Source: Loxodes magnus (taxonomy: Eukaryota > Ciliophora > Karyorelictea > Loxodida > Loxodidae). From it: 64,000 nt of DNA. A program made the position numbers and the translations under genes. Numbering within the stretch: position 1 is the stretch's first letter; every line of letters starts with the position of its first letter. The notes below the pieces were generated by a model. That model was given only the letters and a program-made list of their open reading frames with translations, had not been told where the DNA came from and did no database searches. Shown one piece after another: positions 36,265 to 50,050 of this stretch. The stretch is from positions 35,204 to 99,203 of the forward strand of contig CAMPDV010001722.1 in assembly GCA_946699065.1 (NCBI GenBank), written 5' to 3'.

Positions 36265-39200
36265 TTTAAAGCACTATTTATATTAATTTCTTTAGACTAA
36301 CTAACTCTTATTCTATATTTAAATCTCCTGTTGCTTACTTTGTAATATCTCCTTTTAAGTATGAGTTTTAAGATTCTGGAACTTGAAGAGTAGCTAATGA
36401 TTTATCATCAGTAGAAATTATAAAGCCTCACATATCCTTATAAGCAGCTACTATTTCTTAAGTTGTGACATGTCCACTTGCTACATCATCCAATTTTTTG
36501 TATCAGATCTCCTCCTCTTTTATAGATGTGCCATTATCACCTTATAGTCTTCTAAAAATCTTGAAATTTCCTATTTTAGCATTATTAATAAACCTTTGTA
36601 CTAAATAATCTCCTCATGTGAGATCTTCTCCGTTAAGACTTTAAGTGTACTAATTATTAAAGCTTTATGATGATGAAGAAAGTAATTCTAGCATTATTGC
36701 AAATCCTGTTATATCAGGTGCATATTTAGCTTCATTTTAAGAAAATTTAGTATCACTGCTGATATAAAATAAATCAGAAGAAGAATATCATACTATTGCT
36801 CCTCCCTCGCGATCTGCTGAATTCTTCTTGAAGGTTCCATTCACTATTTAATAGCAATACGAGAGTCCAAGATTTTTGACTTGTTCCATATCACATATAG
36901 GAAAAAGTGCTCCTCCTTTACCATGATCTACATACTAATCTTCAAATCTTTAATTTAATTTTGCTTTTGCTTTATTTTCTTAAAAAACTGTTTCGTTTAT
37001 GGTGAAAACTACCCTCTACATGTAAATAGCTCCAGCTTTCTAAGCAACACATTTCTTAAATGTTGCCTAATTTATCAGCATAGTAAAGTTTGAGTTTAAA
37101 AAGCCTTTTTAGTTCAAACCAGCTAAACAGCCACCAACTGAACTAGTTACGTTTTAAAACAGGCAATTAGATATTATGACATTCCTCTGAGAGTTTAGCA
37201 CTGCAATTGCTCCTCCATATCCATCGTCAAATTGAAGACCATTACCTTCTGCTTAACCATTTATAAATTATGTATCATTTATTATTACAATTTACTTTCC
37301 TTCCTGTATAAAAATTCCAGATCCTTGTCATTCTTCAAAACGACAATTGTGGATTAGAATTTCATTTTTTCTATATAAATACATAATCCCTCCTATCTTC
37401 TCTGCAGATGATCTTAAGGCTTTTGAATCTTTAATTGTTAGTTAAGTGTTTTTATCCAGGAAAAAGATTCCTCCCTTATTAGCTGAATTATCGTTAAACC
37501 ATGCGTTATTAATGTAAATTTAAGAGTCTACTGAATAAGCTACTGCTGCTGTATTTTTGCACTTGTTGCTTTAAAATCTTGATCTTTCATCATTTCAATT
37601 ACTTTGGCTTTATATTAAAATACAGCAAGCTGTCTCTCCTTCATTTTACTAAAATAACAGCATATCACTATAAACATTACTGAAAATAGCTTCAATACCT
37701 AGTGTTATTTTAGCTTTATTCTAAACGAATTCACAGTTGTAAATTTAGATATCTGCTTCTACTACTTTAATTGTAGCTTTCTGGCCTAACATATTTTAAT
37801 TGGTTTCTAAATATCCGTTTCGATAAAAATAGCAGCTGTCTAATGTAGTGGTATAAGAGTTTGTTTCATTATAATTAGGTTTAGTAAAAGTCGCAAATAT
37901 AGTGAATCCTTGTTCTGCATAGTTGTGTTGAAAAGAACTTTAAGAAATTTGAACTTTAGCCTTTTGCTCTATGTAAATGCATCCACCATATTTTCAAGCT
38001 ATATTATTGGTAAAATTCACTTATTCCATTGAAAGTGATACGCCTACTTCGCTCACATAGAGAACTCCTCATAACAAAGCTATGTTATTTAAAAAGAGAG
38101 ACTTTTAGAAAGAAGCTTTTCCATAGTTTTGACTAAAGTACACTGAACCATATTAACTTGTCAAACCTTGAAAAATGGAGGAAGTATCTTGATAATTTCC
38201 GTTATTTGAAATGGCTCTACTTAAATAGCTATCTCTTTGATTTTTAAAGACACAATTTGAAGTTTTGAGTGCTCCTTTGTTGTTCTTATTATAAATCATT
38301 TAATCACTATTACAATTCTAAAATGTAGTAGACTCTACCTAAATATAGCTATCTTTAGTTATATCTGCATATAAGAAACATTAACCTTGAGGTTCTTACC
38401 CTTTACCAGAAAAAGAGCTATTAAATATTGAGTCCTTAATGATTAAATTTCCTTTGGTTAGCTTAATATAAATAGCAGCTTCTTTCTAGCTTTACACTTA
38501 AGTAGTTAAGTTATATGCTTTTACTTTATCTAAAGCCATAAAATATTGATAAGCATTTGACTTCTATGAATATTATGTTTTAAGGTATAGAATGGAAGAA
38601 AGTCCTCCTGACTTTATATTCTCAAAAGTACTTTCTACAAGCTCAAACCAGAAATTCTACTGAATATAATATTTAGCACACTCTCCTAATAAATCTTATC
38701 TAATGCAAGTAGATTCATACACACCTTTAGGACTCTAAATGTTTAGTACTCCATTTTCTAGTTTCGATGTGATATTTGTAAAGTTAGAGTAATAAATAAG
38801 GATACTAGGACTAACTGCATAGATAGCTCCATTCTTTTAAGTAGTTAACTAATCAAAAGTACAACTCATTACTTGGACAGAATCTTTTGCAGATTTAATA
38901 TAAACTCCTCCTGCTTAATACACTTTGTTCCTTATAAATAAAGACTCTTCTATTAGCAATTTGTAGCATCCTAAAACTACTAAGTTACTTTAAACTCCTT
39001 AGAGCTTTAAGCTATTAGAGTTAATGTAATAATAAGGATAGAAATTTACTTTTTCTATTTCACTTTCTAAATATAAAGGGGGAACTTTAATAAAGTCTAA
39101 GTAGACTTGTAGAGCATGAACTCCATCATTATAATTTTGAATACCTAGAACAAAACTATTTCCAGAGAATTAACTTCCAGATATCTAAATATCGTTATGA

Positions 39201-40732
39201 GATATTTCTAATGCAGCATTTCCTCTTCACTCAAAAGAAGCTCAAGGTTTATTGTTCTAGAAGAGGCACTTATTTATCTTTAAGAATCCACAGCAATCTT
39301 TTTAGTATTCTACCTTTATTTAAGCATTGGAGTCTGAATATCCATAGCTATCTGTGAAATTTGATTTACTCAACCAAATAGAATTAGATTCATTTGAAAA
39401 GCTGGAAATCAAAAATGTATTTGTTTTATAACCTGAATTCCCTTTAAATTCGCAGCAATAGATCAGAAGGACAGGAGAATCTTAATATTTACTTTCAGTA
39501 TGTAAAGCTCCATAAGGTGCTAAGTTATACAGGAATTTAGATCTTCTAATTTACACACTTCTAAAGTCTATTAAGTCTACTACACCAACATAGTTCTTAC
39601 TTTCTTCACTATATTTTTAAGGCCAAAAGTTATATTCAAAGGTGAGATTCTCTAACTGTACAAGATTAGGAGAATAAAGCTATAGAACTGAATAAACATT
39701 CTGGAAGTTTTAACTGAATCCCATGTGCTTGTTGGTTTCAAATACTCCTCCAGAGTGCCATTTTATTATTGGACCGTTAGTTCCGAAAGTTTATTTAGAA
39801 TAAATAATTCCATGACTATTATCTTCGCTGTATCTTGAATTTAACGTAGGCTTTCCAATTTCAGAATCTATGAAAGTAACGTTTTGCATTGTAAGCTTTC
39901 CATTATTAAATCTTATTACAGCTGGGGGTCTAAATTTGAAACCAACAAAAGTAACATTTTCAAGAATTAGCTCAGGCTCTTTGTTATCATAGCCATCAAT
40001 ATCAAACAGTATTGATTCTGAAAAGGCTAGTTCACACTGCTCAATATCTACATTCCACTAAAATCTCTAAATTTAAGATATAACAGGGAGCTTTAAATTT
40101 TCTCCGAAGCTTGTAAGAATTTGATATTTACAGTTACTAATTTATTTAACTTCTTTAATGCTTTAAGTTTCTTCATCGTAACAGACCATTAAATCTCTAT
40201 CATTACAATGAGAACATCAAATATCCTTACATTCGAATTTGGGGTTGAAATTAGCTTTAGATACATCCTTGAATATTAAACTTTCGATTGCTTTGTAACC
40301 ATTAAACTACAAATTGTTGAAAATAGCAATCCCATAACTGAATCTAAAGCTAACTGAGCTTTCTCAGTAGTAAATGATAGTATTTTATCCTTCTCCTTCT
40401 ATTTAAATGATGGAAGAACTACTTACTTCTCTTAATGGATGCTATTAATAGTCACCTTCAGTTTTAAACCCTTAAGTTTGAGGATTTCCAGTGTACAAGT
40501 AATGCTTTCCACTTAGCAGCTTGAAGATGCAGATCTAATCTTAGCATTAGTTAATATTTTCATCTAATGCTTCAATCAGACTAAAATAAGAATTTTAAGA
40601 CTATGAAGGCTAATTTAACCTACAATTACCTCCATAAGCTATTTTATCAGGACAGGGATAAACATAAAAAACAATTTGCGCTCAAGTGTTAGCAATAAAG
40701 CAGACAAAAGGGAATAGGATAATGAATTTCAT
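36254..40732 (-). CDS. Secreted parallel beta-helix repeat protein
   Basis: ATG 40,732 to UGA 36,254-36,256 gives 1,492 codons in one frame. A signal peptide (MKFIILFPFVCFIANT) is followed by a Cys-rich start and then many right-handed beta-helix rungs with repeated N, G and C positions, such as CLFQNNKPWASFE, GGAIAVLNSQRNVIISNCLF, GGCIYIEQKAKVQISQSSF and KYAPDITGFAI. The C-terminal block GHVTTQEIVAAYKDMWGFII matches the linker that, in this ciliate family, precedes a Cys-rich and multi-pass membrane module. Here that module is absent and the protein stops. The paralogue at 50,051-58,256 keeps it. The protein is probably a large surface or secreted adhesion-type protein, truncated relative to its family. 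Confidence 0.82.
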
Positions 40733-43325
40733 ATTAACGAAGCTTAAAATAAATAAAATAGATAAAATTAAATATTTCATTAAGTAGAAATTAAACTAGT
40801 CATTGCTATTATCAACTATCTACAACTACTATTTAATTCATTACTTTAAGCTAGTGCTAATTTTATATCCTTGTATAGTTATTTAAGATTATAAGGGATT
40901 TAGTCAAGAACTAGCAATTTAATTGCTAAGTCTTATGAGATTGATATAGTTTTGGCAGATTGAAATCTTTTAAATAATAGTTGTGAACAAATATTTGGAA
41001 GATCATATGTTTCAGATACTTTAGTAGGAATAAATTAAATTTAGCTTTAGTTTTAATATCATTTGCTTATTTCATATCAAGCAATTATAATTTTTATAAG
41101 CTTAAAGGTAAAAATTTAAGCTACCTAATAAATTTTAGTTAAAAGAGAGCTTTCAAATTAATTACATTAGTCCAATTTAAAGAATATTTTAGAAATAATA
41201 GCTAAGGATTTTAAAGCTAAAATTGTATAAATAAATACATTTTCTTAGCTTACCTTTCCAGAAGACTGCTGATTTACTTTATAAGATTCTATTATTCCTC
41301 ACTTAAATAAATTTATTTAATACATTTTTATTGTCTAAACAAGTATTAATTAATATTGCTCTGTCAATTAAAAACTAATTTTGCTTGTATTTGATATAAA
41401 CTTAGAGAAAAATTAGTTTTCTCTGGTTCATCAATACATCTAAAAATGTTATTAATTAGATAAATTTATTAAAGTTATTCATAATTTATTCTAACTTAAA
41501 TAACTATTTATCCTTTACCTGCTTAATTTTCTATTATTATCTATATTTTTCTTAATAAAAGTTGATATTTGATTTATTAGCAATTTATCTAAAGATTTTG
41601 ATTATTAAGTTCTATATACTTATCTTAGATAAAATTAGATTCTTTTAATTAGCTTATTTTTAAGATTTGGAGTTTTATCTTTATTTTTTGATAAATTGAT
41701 TGTTTATGTATCTATAGTGTTAGCATTTCTGGTTAAACTGAAAAGATTTAAAATCTTGGTCTTAAGATTTAATAAATAGAAGCAAATGAAGAAATGAATA
41801 ATAAATGTTTCTTTATAATCTTAGTTTTATTGATTATCTATTTAGACTAAATTAGATCTTTTATAGTTATCATTTATATAATTAGTTACTCTTATAGTTA
41901 AGTGCTAGAACTATGGATATTTTTATATTATCATTAAGTCACTCTATATGATAGAACTTAAACAAATCATTAAGTGGGTATTAATTTGCTATTCTCCTAA
42001 ATTATTTATTAAAAGTCTAATTTATTCTTATATTAAGAAAGCAGGAATGATGTTTAAAATATCTAAGGTAAAATAGCAATTTTAGTATAATGAGTATTAA
42101 TAACTCTTACCATATGACTTAGAATATATGACAATAAAGATGAAAAGTTTGATAAATGTTGATAAATAATTTAAATTATATCTAGACTTAATGCAATTTT
42201 AATATTAATCCTAATTTCATTTATAAAATTTAACCTCTTAAATTTATTACTAAGCTATCAATACGTGCTTATATTTAAAGAATGTAAGAGAATAAATAGA
42301 TTTCTTTTATCTTTAGAATATAAAATTATTATTATCTTTGTTTAATTTTATAAAAGCAAATTGTACAAAAAGAATCTAATTTAAAGGTAGTTATTAAGAA
42401 ATAATCTCTTCTATTTATTAACTTTCATATAAGATTTATTTTAATACTCTTAAGCTTTTTTATATTTAATATAATTAAATTTAAGCGATAAAGAAATAAT
42501 AGACTTTTATTATCTCTAGCATACTTAATTTTAATTTTCTTGATAATTGAATGATTTTAGTAAATTTAGCCATAAAGAAGATTGTAAGTGGTAATAGTCA
42601 CTAAATAGTTATCCTTTTAGAATAAATGTTGATACTTATTTACTAATAAGATAGAAATTAAATTATTTAGCTTTTACCTAGCTATTTATTTCTATCACTT
42701 TGTTTATTTATTTTAATATTCTTTATTCCAATTTAATTCCAACTATTGCTATAATAGAAGATTCTTATAATTAAGTTTAAATCGTTTCTTAATAATTGAT
42801 AGAGCCACTTTAAATAAAAAATAGGTAATCAATAAAAAGAACTATTAATCTTTTAAATAAGATATTAATATCAAGCATACTTAGTTTAAATTATTATATT
42901 TTATATACCTCTTAAAATATAAAAACTAACACTTAGATATATCTAGAAATTAACTAAAAGTATATCCCTTAACTTATCTAACTTTAAAATTCAAATATTC
43001 AATTATAAAATTATTATTCCTTTATTCATTATTTCATTATACTTTCCAGACTAAATCAAAGATAAATAATCAATTTGGATAAAATTATAAATATATTAAA
43101 TATTTTAAACTTTAAGTTTATATCTATTCCATTTATAACTCATTTTAATTTAACTTTATACATTCCACTATATTATAATAGAGTTACATTCATATTTACT
43201 TCTTTATTTATTCAAGTAACTTTTATGTTTTATCATTTCTTTTATGTCAATTACTAGACTTATCATCAACTTTATCTCTTAAGTTGCTTAGATTGCAACC
43301 TTATTTATTTTCTTAAGTCAAAATT
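40733..43325. other. AT-rich spacer upstream of the beta-helix gene
   Basis: Very AT-rich with no supported gene. The slightly less AT-rich patch at about 40,920-41,030 shows nothing recognisable. The 5' control region of the beta-helix gene should lie here, but I see no definable promoter element. Confidence 0.4.
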
Positions 43326-43388
43326 AATTAGATATTAAATAAATAAATAATAAATTAATAAATAAATAATAAATAAATAAATTTGATT
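43326..43388. repeat. (TTTA)n microsatellite tail of the LINE
   Basis: A run of TAAA/TAAAT units on the plus strand (TTTA on the element strand) directly follows the 3' hairpin. Such simple-repeat tails are common in LINE clades that lack poly(A). Confidence 0.8.
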
Positions 43389-43640
43389 ATAGAGCGCGTA
43401 ACACCTCGTTAATGCGCAGCTCTTTAATAAATGTTTCAATACATGTCTATTTCTTCAAGTAAGCCTTCAGGTAATAAAAATTCTTCTCTTATTAGTTCCA
43501 TATCTTCATCATTTTCTTCTTCATTATCTCTTGTTCTTCTGTCTTCTATCTATCTACGTTTTATTGATTCTTTGTTACAAACGTCCATTATTTTTTTTAC
43601 ATACTTTGCTAATTTTCGTTTCTAATTATTTTCTTCTTAA

Positions 43641-46600
43641 TCAAGCTTTTATAAACTCATTAAAATTATCCTTTTCCTGCTCTATAATATTTTCCTATTT
43701 CTTTTTTCATTCAATTTTCTTTTCCAAGTATTCTTTTTTTCTTTTTTCTAATATGTTTTTGATATAATCTTTTATTATCAAGTCAGTTTTAGCTCTTTTT
43801 TACTCTTCTTAGGTTCTAATGAATTTTTCGAATTTAGCCGTACCTTATATTATATCAAATAGTTCCATTCCTTGTCTCTCTACTCCTATTGTTCTTAACT
43901 TTCTAATACATATTTATCTACTTTCTTTGTATTCTGAGCATTTTTCTATGATATGCCTTTCGTTTTCTCTTGCATCATTACAGAAAGAGCATTTGCTTGT
44001 CGCAACTAGGTGTCTTTCTTTTAAACAATCCTGGCTCCCATTACATCTCGTTCTTATTATAAATATATAGCATATTTCTTCTTTTCTATTTTTATTGTAT
44101 CTCAGGTAGTTGGGTGATCCTACTACATATTCATCAAATCATGTTTTTCTATACTGTAGAGTTGTTATAATTTACTCCGTTCTTTCTCTATCTTCTACGT
44201 ATACTCTATGTTCTCAAATTGCACGATTAATGTTTTTCTTCCCTTTTTGATTATTATTACCATCATCTATAAATATATTTTTGTCTTCAATTTTTAATTC
44301 TAATTTTATTGTCGTGCAGTATTGTTCAAAAATAAAGTTCTCTTCTTTACTTAGGTCGAACATTAATCCATCTACTGTTTTTCCTTAGTTACCTATTAGT
44401 CTGCCTCTTAATCTCAGCGTTTTCTGCCATAGGCAATGTTTAAATTTCATAAACTGTAACTCGTATTCTAGCATCTCATTTTAAACTTAGAAAGGGGCAT
44501 CTATGATTGCTCGTAAAGATCTTCTCTATATTATTTCTAATTGTTCCATCACTTATTTTCCTACAAATTATTCACAATATAGGATAACTTCTGTCCCATA
44601 GCTGAATACTAAGCTTACGAACGTTTTTATCATTATTCCTGCATTATATGGTGTTAATCCCTTATTCATTGTTATTTTACCCAGTATTCATGTTTACATC
44701 TTTTATGCTGCTTCTAGTCTGTTCTCCATGTGTTTTTCAAAGCTGATGGTCTCTTCTATTATATGCCCTAGGTACTAAAAGAACGTTACTCTTTCGATTC
44801 TTAAATTTCCCACCTCAATATTATTGCTTATATTTTCTCAGTTTCTATTTTCTGCTGCTTTTCATATCATTCATTTTGTTTTATCTGCAATTTTCAGTTT
44901 GTATTTTTCTGCCTTTGAGGTTAAATTTTTGATTACTTCCTCTAATTATTCTCATTCATTTATTAAGGCTAGGTCATCTGCATATGCAAAACATCCTGCA
45001 TATATTTCTTGTGTTCATCCCTCTTAGTTTTTAAAGTCTATCTTAATTCCTAGCTATTAATCTTCCAAGCTATGGAGAAGTTTTGCTATTATTAAGTTAA
45101 ATAGTCTTGGCGACGTTATGCTTCCCTGTTTTAGTCCTTTATTTGTCGCGAATGATTTTGCTATTTATTCATTGATTTTAAGTTTAATTTCTTCTTCACA
45201 GTAAAAGTTTGCTAGGAGTTTAATTATCTATTCCGGTACTTTTAGATCGTTTAGGATTTATCATATATCTTTTCTTTGCACCGAGTCGTACGCTTTTTTA
45301 ATATCAACAAATATTACGAAAACATCTTTTTTGTTCCGTATTGATCATTCCTATACTGTTCTTAGGTTGAAAATTTTCAGTGAGCATGATTTTGCTTTTT
45401 AAAGCCATATTAATATTCGCTTTCATCATTATGCAGATATCCTTATAGTTGCTAGAAAATTCATGCATCTACTATTTTTAAAGCATGATTCAGTAAAGAG
45501 ATTAGTCTATAATCATCGGGTTCATCTTTCCTCCTTATTTGTATATTAATATTATGTATTATTATTTCATCTCTTAAGGTATTACTCCCTCTTAAATAAT
45601 CTTAACTATCATTTTACATGTTACTTCTGTTAGTTTTTTCCCACCTGCTAATATTGTACCTACTTGTATTTCATCAGGTCCTGCTGCTTTTCATTTCGCC
45701 AATTAGTTGATGATTTCTCAAATTTCATATTCTTTTACCACTATTTATCTCTTGTTTAAGAATTTAGTTGGTAACGTATTATCGCCATCTTCATACAGTT
45801 TCTACCATTCATCCCTGAAAGTATTAACATCTTCTTTTAATAAGGGTACTCATTAATTATTTTTTCTATTAAGTAAGTTTTTTAGTTTCTTCCACATATC
45901 TGTTAGACTTCCTTTATTTACATTGTCCATAAATAGGTTTAGTTAGTTTCTTTTATCTTTTTTTCTTGCTTAAATGTATTCTTATCTTACTCTTTGGTAT
46001 TCTCTTTGATTCTCAATTTATTTATTTTCATTTATTTGTTCTCTGTTCTTTACCCTTTATTTTGATTGTTTGCTGCATTTTCTAAAGATTTTATTACACT
46101 ATTTTGTTGTTTCTGAATATTTATATATCTTAGAGTTTTATGTTTTAAATTTTCCACATACTATTTAAACTCCTTCTTATATCTTTTTCTTTCATCATTT
46201 ATAAGTCTATGTGCCGTTTAGGTTATTAATTTCTTCTTAGAGATTTTCTTGTATAAATCTTTCAAATTTTTCTTATATCTCTTTTTTCTTTAATAGTAGG
46301 TAGTTTATTTTTGCTATCTTTTATGGCTTTCTTACTTCTTTACCCATCTTTACCTATATAATACCAGGCCTATGGTCACTTATTACGTATGAGTAATAAA
46401 AATCACTTTTTATCACCTTTTCTCTCATTCTCTCTTCGATTAAAAAGTAATCTATTTTATACTCATTGTTTTAGTGAATAAAGGTACCTATTTTAGTTGG
46501 GTCTAGGCATATTAAATTATTCTGTTCCATAAACTGTGCCATTCTCTTTCCTGCTGAGTTTGTTTTCTTTGGCAGTCATTTTTCTATGTGCGCATTTCAG

Positions 46601-47040
46601 TTTCCTATTATCATTATATTAAGTCCTTTTTCTATTGCTTATAGTTTAAATTCATTCACTAAATTATAGAAAGGTTCATAATGTTCGTTGTCATTTGCAA
46701 CAGGAGCGTAAACATTTATTACTGCTAGATATTTCATTATTTCTATTGCCGTTACTCTCGCTCCTCCAAAAAGCGTCATTTGGTTTACTTCATTCTATAT
46801 CTCTCTGATCTCCTTACATATGTCGTTTCTAATATAGAATGCTACTCATTTTCCTTTTTTGATCCCACATTTATTAAGTTTTTATATCCTGCTATATTAC
46901 ACATATCTTTTTAGTCTTCAATCTAAATTTCTTATATTGCCATTATGTGGATACTTTTTTGAGTCATGAATTTGGCTAGTGCCTCTTTTGCACTTCTTAC
47001 TCCCTAACATTTGCTGTCCCTATTTTTATGACTTATGACT
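43641..47040 (-). pseudogene. LINE ORF2: APE endonuclease, reverse transcriptase, Cys/His zinc motif
   Basis: The endonuclease begins near 47,000 (IGTANVR; ALAKFMTQKSIHIMAIQEIQ), includes IIGNWNAHIEKW and ends with the SDHRPG motif near 46,375. The canonical GDFN Asp is Asn here (46,595-46,606), which should abolish cleavage. The reverse transcriptase has motif A VFVIFVDIKKAYDSV, motif B KGLKQGSITSPRLFN and the catalytic FAYADD at about 44,968-44,990. The C-terminus has CSFCNDARENERHIIEKC, the usual LINE Cys/His motif. Single missing bases break the frame near 47,000, 46,880, 45,520 and 45,395. UGA 43,641-43,643 is the likely stop. It would copy element RNA at a nicked target, but is probably inactive. 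Confidence 0.85.
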
Positions 47041-47329
47041 TATTCTTAATCTTTTTTTACACTCATTTCCTCTTCCTCTTCCTCTTCCTCTTCACCTTAT
47101 TCTTCTTTTTATTCATCTTCCTTCTCCACATTTACTTCTTCTTATCTATCATTCTATGCTTCCATATTATTTTCTTTATTAGTTCTTTCCCCTTTTTTAT
47201 CTTTTTCATCTTATTATCTACCTTTTCCTCCTCCTTCTTCTTATCTATTCTAATCTTCTTTTTTTTCCTTTTCCTATTAGTTGAAGTCGGATAATTGTTC
47301 ATTTTTGTTTTTCGGTTTCTTAGCATAGT

Positions 47330-48884
47330 ACATTCTCATTGAAGTTTGCTTCAATTTACTTCTTTCTTCTCACTTTTATCTTGCATCTTATTCTTTTTCT
47401 TCTTGAGTTTGTTCTATTTCTTTTTGCTTTTTTCCTTTATTTACGTTTTTCCTGATATACTCCATTATACTATTTTGCTTATTTCTTATTTCTTTTGTTA
47501 GGGTTTAGCATTTTTACCATCACCTATCCTATCCTTTTCTCTAATTTGCTTTATGGTATATCTTATTATTTAGTTGATTGTTTTCTATTTTATTTAATTA
47601 TTTGAACATTTTTCTATCCCTCTGTCTTATATATGTCCAATTCCATTTTGATGAAAAATAATTTTTATTTATTCTTTTAGCATAAAAAACTTTTTATTAT
47701 TTAATTGTTTAGTTGTTTTAATTATTTTTCTATTCTCCTCGTTTTATTTCCTTCTCTTCTTCCCTTGATTCCTCTATAATCATTTATTCTTCTTCTCCAA
47801 TTATCCTCTTATTTGCTTGATTTGCTTCAAAATCTGGTTTGCTTATTGTTAAAATAACTTCTCCTTCAAGCATCTCTAATTCTCTTGTATGTAGCTTTTT
47901 CCTTTTTGCTGCTTCTACCCTTCTTCATTGCTGGTCTGTGTGCCCTTTCACTTTACATAGGCGGCAGATAAAATTTACTGGGTATTATATTCTCATTTTG
48001 TTTCCATTCAAATCTATTACTTCTGGTATCCTCTTTGCTTCGTCTACATCCTTTAAATCTAGGTAGACTACACTGTTCCCTGTTAGCATTGTTGTGTTTG
48101 GATATGTATGCTATATCTCTCCTCTTGATTTTCCATATTATCTTATTATTTCCATTACTTCCTTCATATTTGAGTATTCGTTGATTGTGAAGTAAATTGG
48201 GTAGTTATGAATGTTAAAATATTCCAATTAGTTTCTAGCTTAGATAGGAATTCTAACTCCTTTGAACGTTCATTCCCTGAATTAAGTGAAATATTAGTAT
48301 CTTTCTTCATTGTTAAATACCAAGTATACAATTCCGTTTTATTTCACTATGAACTTCGCCACTGCTTGTCCGTAATCCTTCCATATTTGATTTCTAAACA
48401 CTTGTATAACTTCTTAGTCTTTGGCCTTTTTCTCTACTAAATCAGTGTTTTCCAAGTAATGGTTAAAGTAAATTGCGGCCACCATTTCTGATAAATCATC
48501 ATAGGCATTTTAGTAGACCCTTTACATTTATTCTTCAGGGACGTTGGCTGAAATGAGTTGTTCATTATTTTGTTAAATTATTACTTAGGTTATTTACTTT
48601 TTTTGCCACATTCCTTTCTTATTTTGTGCTCCTCCTTTTAGTACAGTTCGACTAATCATGGGTATATTGTTATTTTTTTTCTATTATTCGTTCTATTATT
48701 TCGTGTTCGTTCGGTCAGTTAGTTTGGTCCTGCGTAGTCTAAGGTCTTGCATTATTAGTCTGGTTTCCATGCATAATAAAGAAGGTTAGAATAATTAAAG
48801 CAAAGACGTGGTAAAAGAAAGTGCTTCAGGTTTTCTCTCCTACTCTGAGGAGGTGGTATAAAAACCCTTCTTGAAGCTAACCAT
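47330..48884 (-). CDS. LINE ORF1: nucleic-acid-binding protein with zinc knuckle
   Basis: ATG at 48,884 (MVSFKKGFYTTSSEQERKPE) lies at the extreme 5' end of the element. A region around IVYLVFNNEERYQYFTQF and VVYLDLKDVDEAKRIPEVID looks like an RRM-type or similar alpha/beta RNA-binding fold. It is followed by a knuckle, CRLCKVKGHTDQQ-UGA, near 47,940. If UGA is Trp the last zinc ligand is missing; a TGC-to-TGA change would explain that. The remainder is Lys/Glu/Gln-rich and shades into ORF2 without a certain stop; ORF1 and the RT share one frame. The 3' boundary is approximate. Confidence 0.72.
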
Positions 48885-48886
48885 TT

Positions 48887-50050
48887 TTTAATATATATCA
48901 TGATATTATTTAAATTTAAGAGTATCAAATAGACAGCTGGATAAAATCCTAAACATCACTTCCAGTAAAAGCTAGAACATCAGCACATTACAACTTTCTA
49001 AGACATCATTTTCTTCATATTTAGTAACTACAATTCTAAAATGTATAACATTAAGCATATGAACGATTGTGGGATGCAATTCTCTGGAAGTTAAATCTCC
49101 CTACATTACACATAACCAATAGTGTAATAAAACTAGGTTTAATAATTTGATGGAAGTTCTAAAGTGATTTATTCTATTCGATTATAAAACTAGAAATGGG
49201 AAAAAGCTTAGTGAAATGTTGTTAAACTTTGGATACTACTAAACAACTAAATATTATAAAAGCAATTATCTAGTTATTCTTTAAATTAGTCTAATAAAAA
49301 CCTAGAAATACTCTATTTACCCTATGGTTAAATGCTAGTTAAAATTATTTGTTTAAACCTCAAGTTATAGATATATGCTTTATTTAATTGTTTCAGCATA
49401 ATCTCACCATTTCACCTACTTTCTTATTCTTATATCTAATATCTACTTTTTATTCACCTAATAAACATTCTATTATGTTACTTAAAGCTTTCATCAACTT
49501 AAATCACTAACCTAATAGAAATATATAGATATTATCTCTTTCAAAAATCATAGAAAGTAGGTTAAGAGTATAAGAGTTATGTAGCCTAAATATTTGATAG
49601 TTATAAAAGGAAAGAATTAAAAGTTCATATAAAGGGTAAATCATAAAGTTATATAATAAAAGCAATTACCTAGATAAATCTAAGCAAGCTTAATTATAAA
49701 ACTAATTAGAATACTTAACTTAACCAATTGAAGCGTCTGAAATTCTTATTTATAAAAGGCTCTTTAAGTAAAAATCTTCATAGATTGAATTTTTAGTTTT
49801 GGTTTCTATCTCAAGTTCTACTTCTAAAGAAAATCAATTAAATAGTAGTGTGGAATGTTCTTTAATTACTAAAGAAATATAACTAATTATTAAAGATAAA
49901 CGTTGCTTGAATTAGAGATTGATATTTTGATTTTAGAGTTAAGAGGTTAAAGAGATTTATATTTAATACTTTATTCGTTTAAATCTTAAGATATGTAAAA
50001 TAGTTCAAACAATTATTAAAAAAGTTAAATAAGCTTTTCTTTAGAAATTT
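48887..50050. other. AT-rich spacer
   Basis: Lies between the LINE 5' end and the 3' end of the giant beta-helix gene. No motif-supported gene was seen. Confidence 0.4.

Larger units (their letters stand above)
43326..48886 (-). mobile_element. LINE-type non-LTR retrotransposon, near full length, inactivated
   Basis: About 5.6 kb on the minus strand. Order from 5' (48,886) to 3' (43,326): ORF1 with zinc knuckle, a Lys/Glu/Gln-rich linker, an APE-type endonuclease, a reverse transcriptase, a C-terminal Cys/His zinc motif, a 3' UTR hairpin (AGAGC...GCTCT enclosing TAAC/GTTA, about 43,391-43,424) and a (TTTA)n microsatellite tail (43,326-43,388). Layout and APE plus RT place it among the APE-bearing LINE clades (Jockey/R1/CR1-like); a precise clade needs a tree. 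Several single-base frame breaks and a substitution in the endonuclease suggest it is dead. No clear target-site duplication was found. Confidence 0.85.

Noticed and set aside
43431..45027. Series of short plus-strand frames beginning at ATG
   Set aside because: They lie opposite the LINE reverse transcriptase and C-terminal domain, which have diagnostic motifs on the minus strand.
47028..47294. Plus-strand open frame rich in Phe and Leu
   Set aside because: It is the antisense shadow of the Lys/Glu-rich linker of the minus-strand LINE.
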